Positions 25,512-36,560 of a DNA stretch of 64,000 nucleotides are shown one piece after another; the stretch's first letter is position 1, and every line of letters starts with the position of its first letter. The stretch is from Phycomyces nitens. Lineage: Eukaryota > Mucoromycota > Mucoromycetes > Mucorales > Phycomycetaceae. Location: positions 806,001 through 870,000 of the forward strand of contig JAHRBC010000008.1 in assembly GCA_022702545.1 (NCBI GenBank), written 5' to 3'. The translations under genes and the position numbers were made by a program. The notes under the pieces were generated by a model. That model was not told where the DNA came from. It saw nothing but the letters and a program-made list of their open reading frames with translations, and searched no databases.

Positions 25512-27646
25512 TTACATCTGTCTCATCTCTTGACACTGAACATCAGACGGCCGCACTACATTATCATCTAGACCATCGTCTGTGGCAAGGATCTGGGCTG
25601 CCAACTCTGTCTGGCAATGGTCCAGGTAGATTGGAGTCTTGCCCTCGACCACCTTGCTATCAATCACGACCTGCTGGATTGTTGACCCAGGTACATCAAA
25701 CATGGGTTCCAACAACAGAGTTTCCTATTCAACCCGCAACACACACACACTAGTCAGTCTCCAGAATCCCGCGACATCATAGTCCTTACCATGATTCTCC
25801 GTAACCCGCGTGCACCCGTCTTCTTCTCCAAAGCCAGTTCGGCCACGCCCCGCAACGCCTTGTTGCTGAATTTCAGATCAACCTGTATCTCCAGGTCAGT
25901 CGTCATTGTATCGTATTGTATTTTATTGTATTGCATTATCTAATCATGGTCCACAATTACCTGGTTCAATTGAAAGAGTCCCTTGTACTGATTCAACAGC
26001 GAGTTTTTGGGTTCCTTTAATACCCTCACAAGATCATCTACGCTCAGGTCATTTACAGACGCCAGGACGGGAAGTCTGCCAATGAACTCTGGGATCAATC
26101 CATAGGAAACCAAATCTAATAAAACCAACTTTGGTTCATATAATCGCTCTGTTTGTTCAAGGGCTTTTTTTACCTGATGGCTCTACTCTAGACAAGGGAT
26201 GGGAGGAGGCCTTGTTATCCTGCTCAGTGGCCTTGAGCAGGGCATCAAAGCCAATAGACTGTAAATTTAGATCCAATTAGTGTTTGGCATGCTTTATGAA
26301 TCCAACACTCACTCCCTTTGCCACTCGGTCCATAATCGTCTTTTCCAGTCCAACAAAGGCACCACTCAGGATAAAGAGGATGTTGCTAGTGTCTATAGAA
26401 TACACCTCTCCCTTTCCATTGGGTGGGCCCATGCTAGGTCCCTTTTTGCCAGCCCCAGACTTGTCTGTGATTTGGATAGTAGTGCCCTCCAACATACGCA
26501 ACAATGACTAAGGACTAGTCAATATTGTGGTATTCATAATCTCTTCATTTTACCTGTTGGACTCCTTCTCCTGATACATCTCGAGATGACATGGTGTCTG
26601 ACCGTCTGGCAATCTTGTCAATCTCATCAATAAATACTATACCCCCCTCTGCCTTCTTGACATCAAAGTCGCAGGACTGCAGCAGTCTTTGGATGACCAA
26701 TTCAACATCCTCTCCCACATAACCAGCCTGTGTAAAAGGTGTAGCATCGGACATAGAAAATGGCACTTTAAGGATCTGAGCCAATGTACGCGCAAGCAGT
26801 GTCTTGCCTGTGAAAATGGTTAGTGCTCCCTCCTACTCTTGTCTGTCAATGCTTAATATCACCTGATCCAGTGGGCCCAATTAAAAGCACATTGCTCTTG
26901 TCATATACAATCGACTGCTCCTCCTTGGTATTTTCATGGATCTTTGGCTGGGGAGGAGATACAGATTGTGTTGGAGGGTTTAACCACACTTGCTGCTGTG
27001 GTCCTACTGATAGATCCCCCCCTTCCTCCTATCAGCAACCCAGTCTATCCATATTTCTTTTACTCACATGCCCCTTCTGTGTAGATTTGTCCCTGGATAC
27101 GCTCTGCACCCGCACTTCGGCCAAAACGAAACTCGGGAGAGATTGGAGGACGAGATAATGAAGGTCCTTCTTCTACAGCCTCTTCTACCGCAGTCTCTTT
27201 TGCTTTTGAATTGGCATTAACACGGTTGTAATGGTTAAAGACGGCTACGGCAAGTATCTTTTTGGCCCTTTCTTGTCCAATCACATAATCATCCAAGTGT
27301 TTTACAATCTACGTTTGTGTGTCTTTCTTTTTTAGCCCTGCATCTCTTTCTTTCTTTCTTTCTCTCTTTTACAAATGTCGAATGAGCTTACTGTGCGTGG
27401 GTTGACCATCTTGCCATCCACAGAAACCAGAGGTCCAAGTGGAGCGTCTGGGGGTAAGTATGGCACTGCTGTGTGTGTGCCTTTGGTGGCATTTGTGCTG
27501 TGGTATACTCTGTTTCCTGGGTGCAACTTGTAAGAAACCCTGGGCAAGGTATTGAGATGAGACAAGGTCATCTTGTGGGAGATTGTATAGAAACAGGACA
27601 TGGATCTTTTGAGATTGCCTGACAGCATAACTGAACTGGTACTCAT
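25512..27646 (-). CDS. MCX1: Mitochondrial ClpX-type AAA+ unfoldase
   Basis: ATP-driven protein unfoldase of the mitochondrial matrix. Nine exons encode 544 aa: 27646-27392, 27308-27068, 27006-26863, 26807-26554, 26507-26313, 26258-26174, 26115-25961, 25882-25790 and 25724-25512. The Ser/Arg/Lys-rich N-terminus looks like a targeting sequence, and the bacterial zinc-binding domain is absent, as in mitochondrial forms. Motifs are Walker A GPTGSGKT at 209-216 (split by an intron), pore loop GYVG at 242-245, Walker B IVFIDE at 270-275, the [11 protein letters not shown] segment, and sensor-2 GARGLR at 466-471. An IGF tripeptide at 365-367 sits where ClpP-binding ClpX proteins carry their loop. 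An acidic insert lies between the N-terminus and Walker A. Confidence 0.95.
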
Positions 27647-30600
27647 TGGTAGAAAGTAAAGTAAAGAAAAAAGATAAGCGTGCGAAACTTGCAGTAACGA
27701 AAAAGCTCAAGGGGTATTTCCTGTAATAAGAGGGAGGTGACTGTCCTCGATTACCTTCTGATCATGCAGAATTAAGTGTAGCGTAATGAGTGTAAGCCAG
27801 CTCTGTACAGCTTCAAGCCCAGCCAGGTTTCTTGCTGGAAAAAATATATATATCGTAATACAGGGCACAAACTGATTATATTCTCAAGGCATTCCAATGG
27901 CCAAAAGACACTCTCTACTGGATACTCTTTGGCCAAAATTGTCTATCAGATCCGTCTTATCAGCAATCACAGCATGCTCTATTACACATTATATATTTTT
28001 TATTAAAAAGTATTTGCAGCCATTATTATTTCAGAGTAATATATTATAGGCAATCTATTTATGCCATGCATATTCTTTATCTGATCCTAGGTAGTATAGA
28101 TATATATATATAAACTTGCTTTGAAAATTGATCAATAATCAAGATTGGATCTCTCTTGATCAAACTACTTTATAACCCTAGATACTAAAACTCAGCAACT
28201 ATCCCCGAATCATTTTAAATTCCAAAGAAGAAGAAAGAAAGAACCAAGGAAGTTGACAAAACCAAATGGCCTTTCTGCTGAAAGTGTTGTACATGAGTAA
28301 CAATTGTTACTAAACTTTGAATGGTTGATGGCGCTGTTTCTTTTATTAGGTGGTCTGGGTGCCTTGCAATAAGCATGGACACTACGGGTAATTATTTCAA
28401 GGCAAGGATTTCTAATACATGTATTCATTCATTTATCAAGACAAATGTCTTTTTTCTTATTAGAATGCCAAATCAACACTTTATGGCATATTTTGCTATT
28501 CGTTTGGCCTGGGTTACCTTGCCAACCATCAAATCTTATTTGTCTCATGAACATGGGCTGTCTTTCAAGCATTCTCACATGGAGACCATTATCCTTTATA
28601 TCCAATTTACCAGGCCAAAAGAGATACAGGGTCCCATTTCCATATCCTTTAATACCCAAATACCAGTCAATACAACCATTGCTACCCTCAAACTAAACTT
28701 GTATCAGAGTGTGTCCTATTTTGTTTCAAAACAAGAAGAAGAAGAAAAAAAGGTTATATTCCAAACAATAAGCTTAAACAGTACCGAGTATTATAGACTT
28801 TCTTGTATTGGCATTTGACCTGCCGCCATATATTCTCACATCAAGGGCAGGGAGTGGGAAATAAATGGCTTATTGATGGTTTGTATATCAACACAGGGTT
28901 CCAACCTAAAATCAAACGAATGAAATCGCATTGTCAATTGTATAAAAAAATAAATATCCCTTCTTGTACAAATCTTTTAAACCAATATCTCACCAAAGAA
29001 CCAATCACTACTTTTGAGGTCCCAATTTGACTTTCAAAAGACAGATGAGCCCTCATTAGTTCCATATTTTGTCAGCCCTACACAATCCTTATTCCAGTAA
29101 ATATTGTACATCTGTTGAAAATCAATACTTTATGAATATAGGATCCACCTTTGTCAATTTACAAAAGGTTTCTTTCTTTCTTCTTCTTCTTCTTATTGTA
29201 GAATATCATGGTAGCCTTGTATTAGCACATGATAATGTGTACATGAGCGTATTCATTCCTTGAGCTATTACACTTTAATATCAAAAGGTAAAGGCCTTTT
29301 TGGATTCTCTCTTAACAGATTGTTTGTTTTCTCAAAGTAGCATTAGATAGACACTTGCTGACTTGTCATTTATTCTTTTGCTTGTCTTTTACATTGCCAA
29401 AAATATTTGTTGGGGTCATCTGTCTGGGCCTTTGATTAATAATCTCTTGTGAAAGTAGCATGTAGTACACTGAAATAAATTGGTGGAAATATTCATGAAT
29501 AAAACCTTTTTTTTCTCAAACGTATTTACCAAAGTAGAGTTTGGTCAGAGCAATTGGTTTGGTTGGGACTTTATATTTCTATCCTGCCTCAAATTAGGGT
29601 TCTTGAAACCGCGAGTTTTATTTAATAGGCTTCCATATTTCAATAGAAAATGTCAAGAGTTATAGGTTTCACTTTAGTTTTATAGACAGCCAATTTAAAG
29701 AAGTCTAGATGGTTTCTTGCTTTGGATATCAAGATAGTCAAAGAGACACAAAGATTGGGAACTTTGGTAGAATCCAAGATGTTGGATATTCTCGGGAATC
29801 AATAAAGGTTTGGTATAGTAGTACTCTACCATAAATATTCTTATAAACAACGTTTTTGACATATTTCAACTTGAGTCCATTACTTTGATATGTTTGTAGT
29901 CCTATCAAGTGTATTATATAATTCATTTATTTATTTATTACTTGCAAAAAAATTGCTCTTAAATGCATGTATAAAAAAGCTAAAAATAATAATAATATTT
30001 TCAGCATAATAGCTGCTGCTGTTATTATCCAGTGCTTTATAAGCAGTCTAAAATGATTTTCTATATTTTTCCAAATTTGATTCTATCCATTGTCAATTTA
30101 GTATCCATAATGTTTAGTAGTTCTATTATTGACTTTGTATTGTTTTATAAAAAACATGGGGTGAAAAAAGATAGTTTACTATTGGATTTCGAGTCCAAGC
30201 TTTATTGGTGACAACTCTTGTAGTATAACTGCAGTTTCTGTATCTGTTGGCTTTAATTTTGGTAGGATTGTTTTTTCTATCACGGGTAACAATTGGCTAC
30301 ATTTGAAAGAAAAGTAAAAGTTGATGAACAAGTCTAAAGAACGATAATTTGACGCCTTTTATTTGCTGTTTTCCTGGATTTTTATCTCTCCAATGTACAT
30401 TTTCTCTTGATACTTTTATTTCAAATGTCATTTTGGCCATAATACACATGTACTCCCATGCATAAATAATTTCATATTTTCCAATTTTGAGAAAACTACA
30501 TCTCGGCTTCTTTATCTTATATCTTTTGAACCGAACAGCCGAATACATTGAACCTTTGTTAATTTATTCATAGTTCTATAAATATTATAATAATGATAGA

Positions 30601-31095
30601 CTAAAATTAAAGCTTTCAATACAGCCTTTACTCTGTAAGGCATAATTGCGACAAGAGTGAACAATACTTTAGAGACTACTCACTCCCACACCCAAAGGAT
30701 GGAGACCTTGTAGTTATTGGAATTCATAATATACCCATTTCTCTCTTGAATTTTTTTATTTTTAAAAGATACTCTATCTGTTGGATATTAGGACTTTTGG
30801 ATAGCCAGTACTCGAATTCCTTAATCTTCTGACAACCCTTCCACTATAATACAAATAGATCCGTATTATATTTAGCTCTAATTCTAGCCCAACGCAGCCA
30901 ATTCTTATTATTTAACAGATTAAGTTTGGCTTGGATACATGTTTATAAAGTATAAAGATTTTTGTCCTAAAATATCTGATAATCGTGTCCCTGAAGCTGT
31001 CAAGTTTGTATGATGCCATGAATAGCTTTCAAAATGTTTATCCCTCACACTCAAATAATGGCTCATAACATATGTACCAATTTCAGCGATCTTAA
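27647..31095. other. Gene-poor AT-rich stretch
   Basis: Apart from the arrestin-like open region at about 28350-29030, I see only chance ORFs here. AT content is high, with poly-A/T and TATA tracts throughout. It marks the left edge of the 19-kb gene-poor block. Confidence 0.55.
28350..29030 (+). pseudogene. Arrestin-like open region, probably a decayed or partial gene
   Basis: Three open segments join in phase with plausible splice sites: 28350-28387 (VVWVPCNKHGHYG), 28464-28752 and 28797-29030. The middle segment has the β-strand pattern of an arrestin-like C-terminal domain (GPISISFNTQIPVNTTIATL, then KLNLYQSVSY). I could not find a clean 5' exon or start codon. The second donor (GTTATA) is weak, and the protein ends abruptly. 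Further open pieces follow to about 29263 (EYHGSLVLAHDNVYMS). It may be a rapidly evolving gene whose ends I cannot see, or a relic. The family call is low confidence. Confidence 0.3.
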
Positions 31096-31371
31096 GGGCA
31101 CGACGTTTTCAGATGGGGTATATTATTTCTAGATGTTATGGTTTCTGGGTATTGTTGTACAATTTTATATCATATCATACACTTAATGGTACCAAAACAT
31201 ATTGAGGGTATAAGCAACATTTAATATACCACTTCCATTATAAGTTAAAATTGTTTGTAAAGCATGTCATTTATAGAAGAATTGTTAAAGTATTAGGGAC
31301 CAAAAATATTAGGTAGACCCCGGACAGCAACTCATAATTAAAATGTCCGGTGAAATGAAAACGTCGTGCCC
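31096..31371. mobile_element. MITE-like element with 16-bp perfect terminal inverted repeats
   Basis: GGGCACGACGTTTTCA at 31096-31111 is exactly inverted at 31356-31371, enclosing 276 bp with no coding capacity. With one mismatch the match extends outward (TTAAGGGC versus TTAGGGGC in the same orientation). A TA dinucleotide is present just outside both ends, which would fit a Tc1/mariner-type target duplication. Near its right end is a second hairpin, CCGGACA (31320-31326) with TGTCCGG (31344-31350). It lies about 200 bp from the satellite array. Confidence 0.65.
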
Positions 31372-31577
31372 CTAATATTAGCAATTATATTTAAAAGCTC
31401 ATAATGATCCAAATACACTTTTTCTTAACTACAATTATATTTATAAACATGTACACTTTTTACAACCATACACTTGAATTTAGAACTTATGTCCACGTTT
31501 ATTGTAATATTCAGTCTTGTTGTAAGGTTAATGGTTTTTGATTTTATATCAACATTGCCGGATACATTATGTGATTA

Positions 31578-33487
31578 GAAACTCTTGACGTTTTAGAGCA
31601 GGCCATCCGGAATATGATCACCTCGACCGAGTAGCCCAGCAGACCATGGAGTGATTCACCGGCCGAAAAATGACCGGTCGCCCACCCTATCCCACTGGCA
31701 ACGGAAACCAGCACAACCGAATCACATCCATGTTCTTGAGTCCACCGGAATTCCAGACAGTTGGTGTGATAAAGAGAGGCGGATATCGGGACCAACAGAC
31801 GCATCATGACCAGCCTTGACCGCCGTGAATGGGAGCTCAGAAACTCTTGACGTCTAAGAGCAGGCCATTGGAATATGTTCACCTCGACCGAGTAGCCCGG
31901 CAGACCATGGAGTGATTCACCGGCCAAAAAATGACCGGTCGCCCACCCTATCCCACTGGCAACGGAAACCAGCACAACCGAACCACATCCATGTTCTTGA
32001 GTCCACCGGAATTCCAGACAGTTGGTGTGATAAAGAGAGGCGGATATCGGGACCAACAGACGCATCATGACCAGCCTTGACCGCCGTGAATGGGAGCTCA
32101 GAAACTCTTGACGTTTTAGAGCAGGCCATTGGAATATGTTCACCTCGACCGAGCAGCCCAGCGGACCATGGAGTGATTCACCGGCCAAAAAACTGACCGG
32201 TCGCCCACCCTATCCCACTGGCAACGGAAACCAGCACAACCGAACCACATCCATGTTCTTGAGTCCACCGGAATTCCAGACAGTTGGTGTGATAAAGAGA
32301 GGCGGATATCGGGACCAACAGACGCATCATGACCAGCCTTGACCGCCGTGAATGGGAGCTCAGAAACTCTTGACGTTTTAGAGCAGGCCATTGGAATATG
32401 TTCACCTCGACCGAGTAGCCCAGCAGACCATGGAGTGATTCACCGGCCAAAAAATGACCGGTCGCCCACCCTATCCCACTGGCAACGGAAACCAGCACAA
32501 CCGAACCACATCCATGTTCTTGAGTCCACCGGAATTCCAGACAGTTGGTGTGATAAAGAGAGGCGGATATCGGGACCAACAGACGCATCATGACCAGCCT
32601 TGACCGCCGTGAATGGGAGCTCAGAAACTCTTGACGTTTTAGAGCAGGCCATTGGAATATGTTCACCTCGACCGAGTAGCCCAGCAGACCATGGAGTGAT
32701 TCACCGGCCAAAAAATGACCGGTCGCCCACCCTATCCCACTGGCAACGGAAACCAGCACAACCGAATCACATCCATGTTCTTGAGTCCACCAGGATTCCA
32801 GACAGTTGGTGTGATAAAGAGAGGCGGATATCGGGACCAACAGACGCATCATGACCAGCCTTGACCGCCGTGAATGGGAGCTCAGAAACTCTTGACGTTT
32901 TAGAGCAGGCCATTGGAATATGTTCACCTCGACCGAGCAGCCCAGCAGACCATGGAGTGATTCACCGGCCAAAAAACGACCGGTCGCCCACCCTATCCCA
33001 CTGGCAACGGAAACCAGCGCAACCGAACCACATCCATGTTCTTGAGTCCACCGGAATTCCAGACAGTTGGTGTGATAAAGAGAGGCGGATATCGGGACCA
33101 ACAGACGCATCATGACCAGCCTTGACCGCCGTGAATGGGAGCGCAGAAACTCTTGACGTTTTAGAGCAGGCCATTGGAATATGTTCACCTCGACCGAGTA
33201 GCCCGGCAGACCATGGAGTGATTCACCGGCCAAAAAACTGACCGGTCGCCCACCCTATCCCACTGGCAACGGAAACCAGCACAACCGAACCACATCCATG
33301 TTCTTGAGTCCACCGGAATTCCAGACAGTTGGTGTGATAAAGAGAGGCGGATATCGGAACCAACAGAGCGCATCATGACCAGCCTTGACCGCCGTGAATG
33401 GGAGCTCAGAAACTCTTGACGTTTTAGAGCAGGCCATTGGAATATGATCACCTCGACCGAGTAGCCCGGCAGACCATGGAGTGATTC
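31578..33487. repeat. Satellite-like tandem array, period 261-263 bp
   Basis: The marker GAAACTCTTGACG begins units at 31578, 31840, 32101, 32363, 32624, 32885, 33146 and 33409. This makes seven full units and one partial unit that stops at about 33487. Spacings are 262, 261, 262, 261, 261, 261 and 263 bp. Units differ at only a few positions, such as CCGGAATTCC versus CCAGGATTCC, and ACC or ATC in the AACCGAACCACATCC block. Each unit is GC-richer than its flanks and carries an ACCGG...CCGGT inverted repeat. Because 261 is a multiple of three, long minus-strand frames run across units (for example 32178-33233), but the 262- and 263-bp units shift frame. I do not call these genes. Confidence 0.95.
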
Positions 33488-34784
33488 ATTGTCCGGAATG
33501 GAAGGTTCACCTTGGTTTTCTATTGGCCATTTGGTGATAGGCATATTGGAACCAACAAACATATGTCAGTTGTAATTGACCGCCGATAGTATGAACTGTT
33601 GACAACGGCAACTTGCAGTTGTAATCAAGGGTTATCTTACCAGACAAAATACACTCTTGGTTGGCTTGTATCAAGAGATCATGAAAGGTAGTATCCATGG
33701 ATAAAACAACATACTGGGAATTGCCGTGAATATTCCAGTGTTTATGAGGAGTTGATCAATTGAAAGACTGTCAAAACTATCTTCTGGACTACTATTGATA
33801 TTTGGTACATGCGGATATCTTGCTTATCCTTAATATGACATCCTTTGGTTCAGATATTGTCCGGAATGGAAGATGCTTGACTATCAATTTGGACTTTTGG
33901 ACTAAAGGTAATCTCTGCTTGTAGAGTATGCTTGATTTATTTTATTATTTGAGTTTGTTCATCTGTACTATTGGCTTCTGATTTCCGACTTCCTTGGTCC
34001 ATAAGGAATGAGTCTTGCGGCTGCCTTGTATAATAGGTACTCAATATGTGGATTGCTAAAGACAATATCACAAAGAGTAGTGGTCTTGCTTTTAGCCACA
34101 TGGGAACGGCTGCCAGGGATTGAGACAACCGTGTCAGGCTTGGGAATGAGCCAGGAGGGTGAAATGAGGGTCATTTCCATGTTTGACTGGGATGGTCATT
34201 AGACAACGCGCATTTGCTAGCGCTTTTTGACATGTCATTTGAATGGTCACCAGTAACATGTAGAGTAGACGCGTTTTGGTTTGAAATTTTTTTTGACACC
34301 ATCATGTGTTCACTACATCTGAATGACACGTTAGTTTGATGGTTCAAAAACATCATAAAACGCATCCATCCATCATTGAAAGTCCGTCTATGGTAAAGGC
34401 GGAGCCATATTTGACTAAACTAGGAGTGGATGAAGTGAAAATTTGCTTACCTTGACATGGCCTTGAAAAAGTGAAAAAGAAACGGAAAGAGATGTGAGGA
34501 AACAGAAACAACAATACCCGCCCAAAGCCCCTGTCTTTATAGAAAAATATTCTGCAGGTGTGAGGTCACCACGAATTTTTGTGATGACGTGATCCTGTCT
34601 GGGAATATATTTTGGCATGGCAAAAATAAGTACATTACTCTATAAATCAAAGCTTTTAAAATAATGGAAGTAAAGAAGTAGAGCATTAGACATCATGTTA
34701 AAGGTTGATTTTTATCGGTTTAGTGATAAGTTTAAAGACAGAGTACGTCTTTGAACGGCGATTAGTTTATGTTTATCTTTTAGG
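33488..34784. other. Unassigned sequence between satellite array and LINE
   Basis: No gene is supported. The 17-mer ATTGTCCGGAATGGAAG occurs just after the array (about 33487-33503) and again about 368 bp later (about 33855-33871), suggesting a dispersed repeat. Minus-strand frames at 33937-34365 are open for 60-70 codons but overlap each other and match nothing I know. Confidence 0.5.
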
Positions 34785-34787
34785 TAA

Positions 34788-35906
34788 TATAGGCTGGCCC
34801 GTGCATTTGTTCAAGAAGGATTATTTTTTGTACAAGAAGGTACAATTAACCATTTTCGGGGTGAAGCTGCTGTCTTTCTTAACATCTCCGCCGTCTCCAA
34901 TCCCCGTCTGCTTCAACCCTGCATCCACCTTGGTGTTGACTTTAACGCGCTCATCCTAGATCGCTCCAAAGCTATACTACCTCACTGTCGGCACTGCTGC
35001 AAGGAAGGGCATGTCATCTCGGTCTGTCCAGTACCACCACCTCCGACACCTCGCTGTCATCGATGCGGAGCCTCTGGTCATCTCATTGAAGAGTTGACTT
35101 GTCCCACACACCCTACCACTGTTACCCGAAAGAAAGCTTCCACCACCAAACTTACTGCGGACATTGGCGCTTCAGAACTTGCACGTTGTGGATCACCCAT
35201 CAATGCCATCATCTCTCTCACCCGAGATGTACCAGCTGACTCCACAGCAACAAACTCCACACTGGATAACGAAGATGTGGAGATCCTAGACGATCCCTTC
35301 CCCACTGAGACTTCCCCCACTTCCCCGACCACCAAAATTGTCCAGGTTGGCGAGGCCACCAAGGGCATGAAAGAGGAACGAAAGAAACCTTGGATACAAT
35401 AGCTCGCAGCTGGTGATATCGATACCGAGATGGCAGATCCTACTGGCACATCTTCCAAGTCCAGTAAGTACTCTTATACTAGCCGGGGCACAAATGTCCC
35501 AGACAGCGCTTTTGTAGCTGTTGTTTTTTAGGGTATTAAAACAATAAAAAATGATAATGGAGATATAAACAGTAAGTGAATACTTTGAGACTGTCTATAA
35601 GCTTGTCTTTATTGGGATACAAAATGTGCTGTTACACAATTATCTTGGACTTCCTGATACGTGGGGACTTTCACCACATTAAGATATTAGATGGAGTAAG
35701 CTTCTGAGCTCAATATCCATGTTACTATTATTCTGATGCATTGCTATACTTCGTCTATCGTACCTTATTAGCTCTAAGCTAATATGTACTTATAGCTTAT
35801 GTATATGTAAAAGATACATTAATAAGGCTGAGTCACCACAGTAGCCATTGTCATACCAGCACCTCCCCCACCTTTTGTTCCTACTGATAGGGATACTATT
35901 ATGTAG
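34788..35906 (+). pseudogene. LINE ORF1 remnant (zinc-knuckle protein), broken
   Basis: From 34788 the frame runs to a premature TAG at 35400-35402. It encodes a nucleic-acid-binding protein with a CCHC knuckle (CRHCCKEGHVISVC) and a second degenerate one (CHRCGASGHLIEELTC), followed by an acidic Ser/Thr/Pro-rich tail. Beyond the TAG the same frame continues to GTAGC at 35514, where a solo LTR interrupts it. If the LTR and one GTAGC copy are removed, the frame continues (IVIPAPPPPFVPTDRD) to a TAG at 35904-35906, three bases before ORF2. The ancestral ORF1 part visible is 264 codons. This is typical of the first ORF of fungal LINEs, which binds element RNA. The upstream end is not defined. 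Confidence 0.75.
35519..35840. mobile_element. Solo LTR inserted in the LINE
   Basis: This 322-bp AT-rich insert starts TGTTG and ends CCACA (TG...CA ends). It is flanked on both sides by GTAGC (35514-35518 and 35841-35845), the 5-bp duplication expected of LTR-retrotransposon integration. No internal coding region is present, so the element has recombined to a solo LTR. Removing it rejoins the LINE ORF1 frame exactly. Confidence 0.8.
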
Positions 35907-35908
35907 CA

Positions 35909-36281
35909 ATGAACGGTGAGTCTATCCGCCTCGGGTCCCTCAATGTGAGAGGTCTTATAATTATGCTCTCCCAACCATCCTCCCCAAAACATTCACTATT
36001 CCGTCACCTTCAATCCTTCACACCTCCTCTTTCACTCCTTGCCCTTTGGGAAACGCATGCTCTTTCTGAACATAAAGCTTCATTTGACACATTCTTCCAA
36101 GCCCAGTCTAGTCTATGGACAAAACACTATGGACTTGTCTCTTTTAACCCTCTTTTACTACTAAACTTGACCTCTGTCTCAGATAAATAAACGAGTCCTC
36201 ACGGTCCTCGTATCTCACCTGGACAATTCCATTGATCCCTTTACCCTCATTATTGTCTACGGACCTAGCCCCACAGCATAA
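35909..36281 (+). pseudogene. LINE ORF2 remnant, endonuclease N-terminus only
   Basis: The ATG at 35909 opens IRLGSLNVRGL, then LLALWETHALSEHKASFD and SLWTKHYGLVSF. This matches the start of the apurinic-type endonuclease (exonuclease-endonuclease-phosphatase fold) at the front of LINE ORF2. At about 36183 a 4-bp duplication-like insertion shifts the frame. In the next frame VLTVLVSHLDNSIDPFTLII and VYGPSP continue the same domain to a TAA at 36279-36281. A CA-dinucleotide run follows at about 36305-36322. No reverse transcriptase is found, so the copy lost its 3' two-thirds and is inactive. Confidence 0.75.
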
Positions 36282-36487
36282 TGACGTCCTTTTTACAATG
36301 CTCTTACACACACACACACACACGCCTCTTTTACATTCCACTACCCAACTTTCTTGCTTGGTGATTGAGGTATATAGTTTGTTAGTATCTTGTAAGGGAA
36401 ATAAGAATACTGTGAGAGTGTTGTTTATTGAAGAAAGAATATCATGATTGCCTATATACTATTATTCAAATTCCCTTGTAATTAAAG

Positions 36488-36560
36488 TCCCCGTTGTGTA
36501 ATGGTTGGCTATCACTGTAGGATTGTGAAGTGTACGTGTGCCTGGTGTGTAACTGTTCCT
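36488..36560 (+). other. tRNA-like head, possible SINE or tRNA relic
   Basis: GTCCCCGTTGTGTAATGG followed by TTGGCTATCAC resembles the first half of a eukaryotic tRNA (Glu/Gln/Val type) including the internal A box. The expected TΨC arm (GGTTCGANNCC) and the complementary acceptor strand are missing, so it is not a functional tRNA. A tRNA-derived SINE head or a decayed tRNA is possible. Confidence 0.3.

Noticed and set aside
32178..33233. 351-codon minus-strand frame over the tandem array
   Set aside because: The 87-residue period follows from the 261-bp DNA repeat. Several frames on both strands are open in the same way, and 262/263-bp units break the frame, so there is no sign of coding constraint.
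31578..33487. CRISPR array
   Set aside because: Repeat units are contiguous and 261 bp long with no unique spacers, and the genome is eukaryotic.
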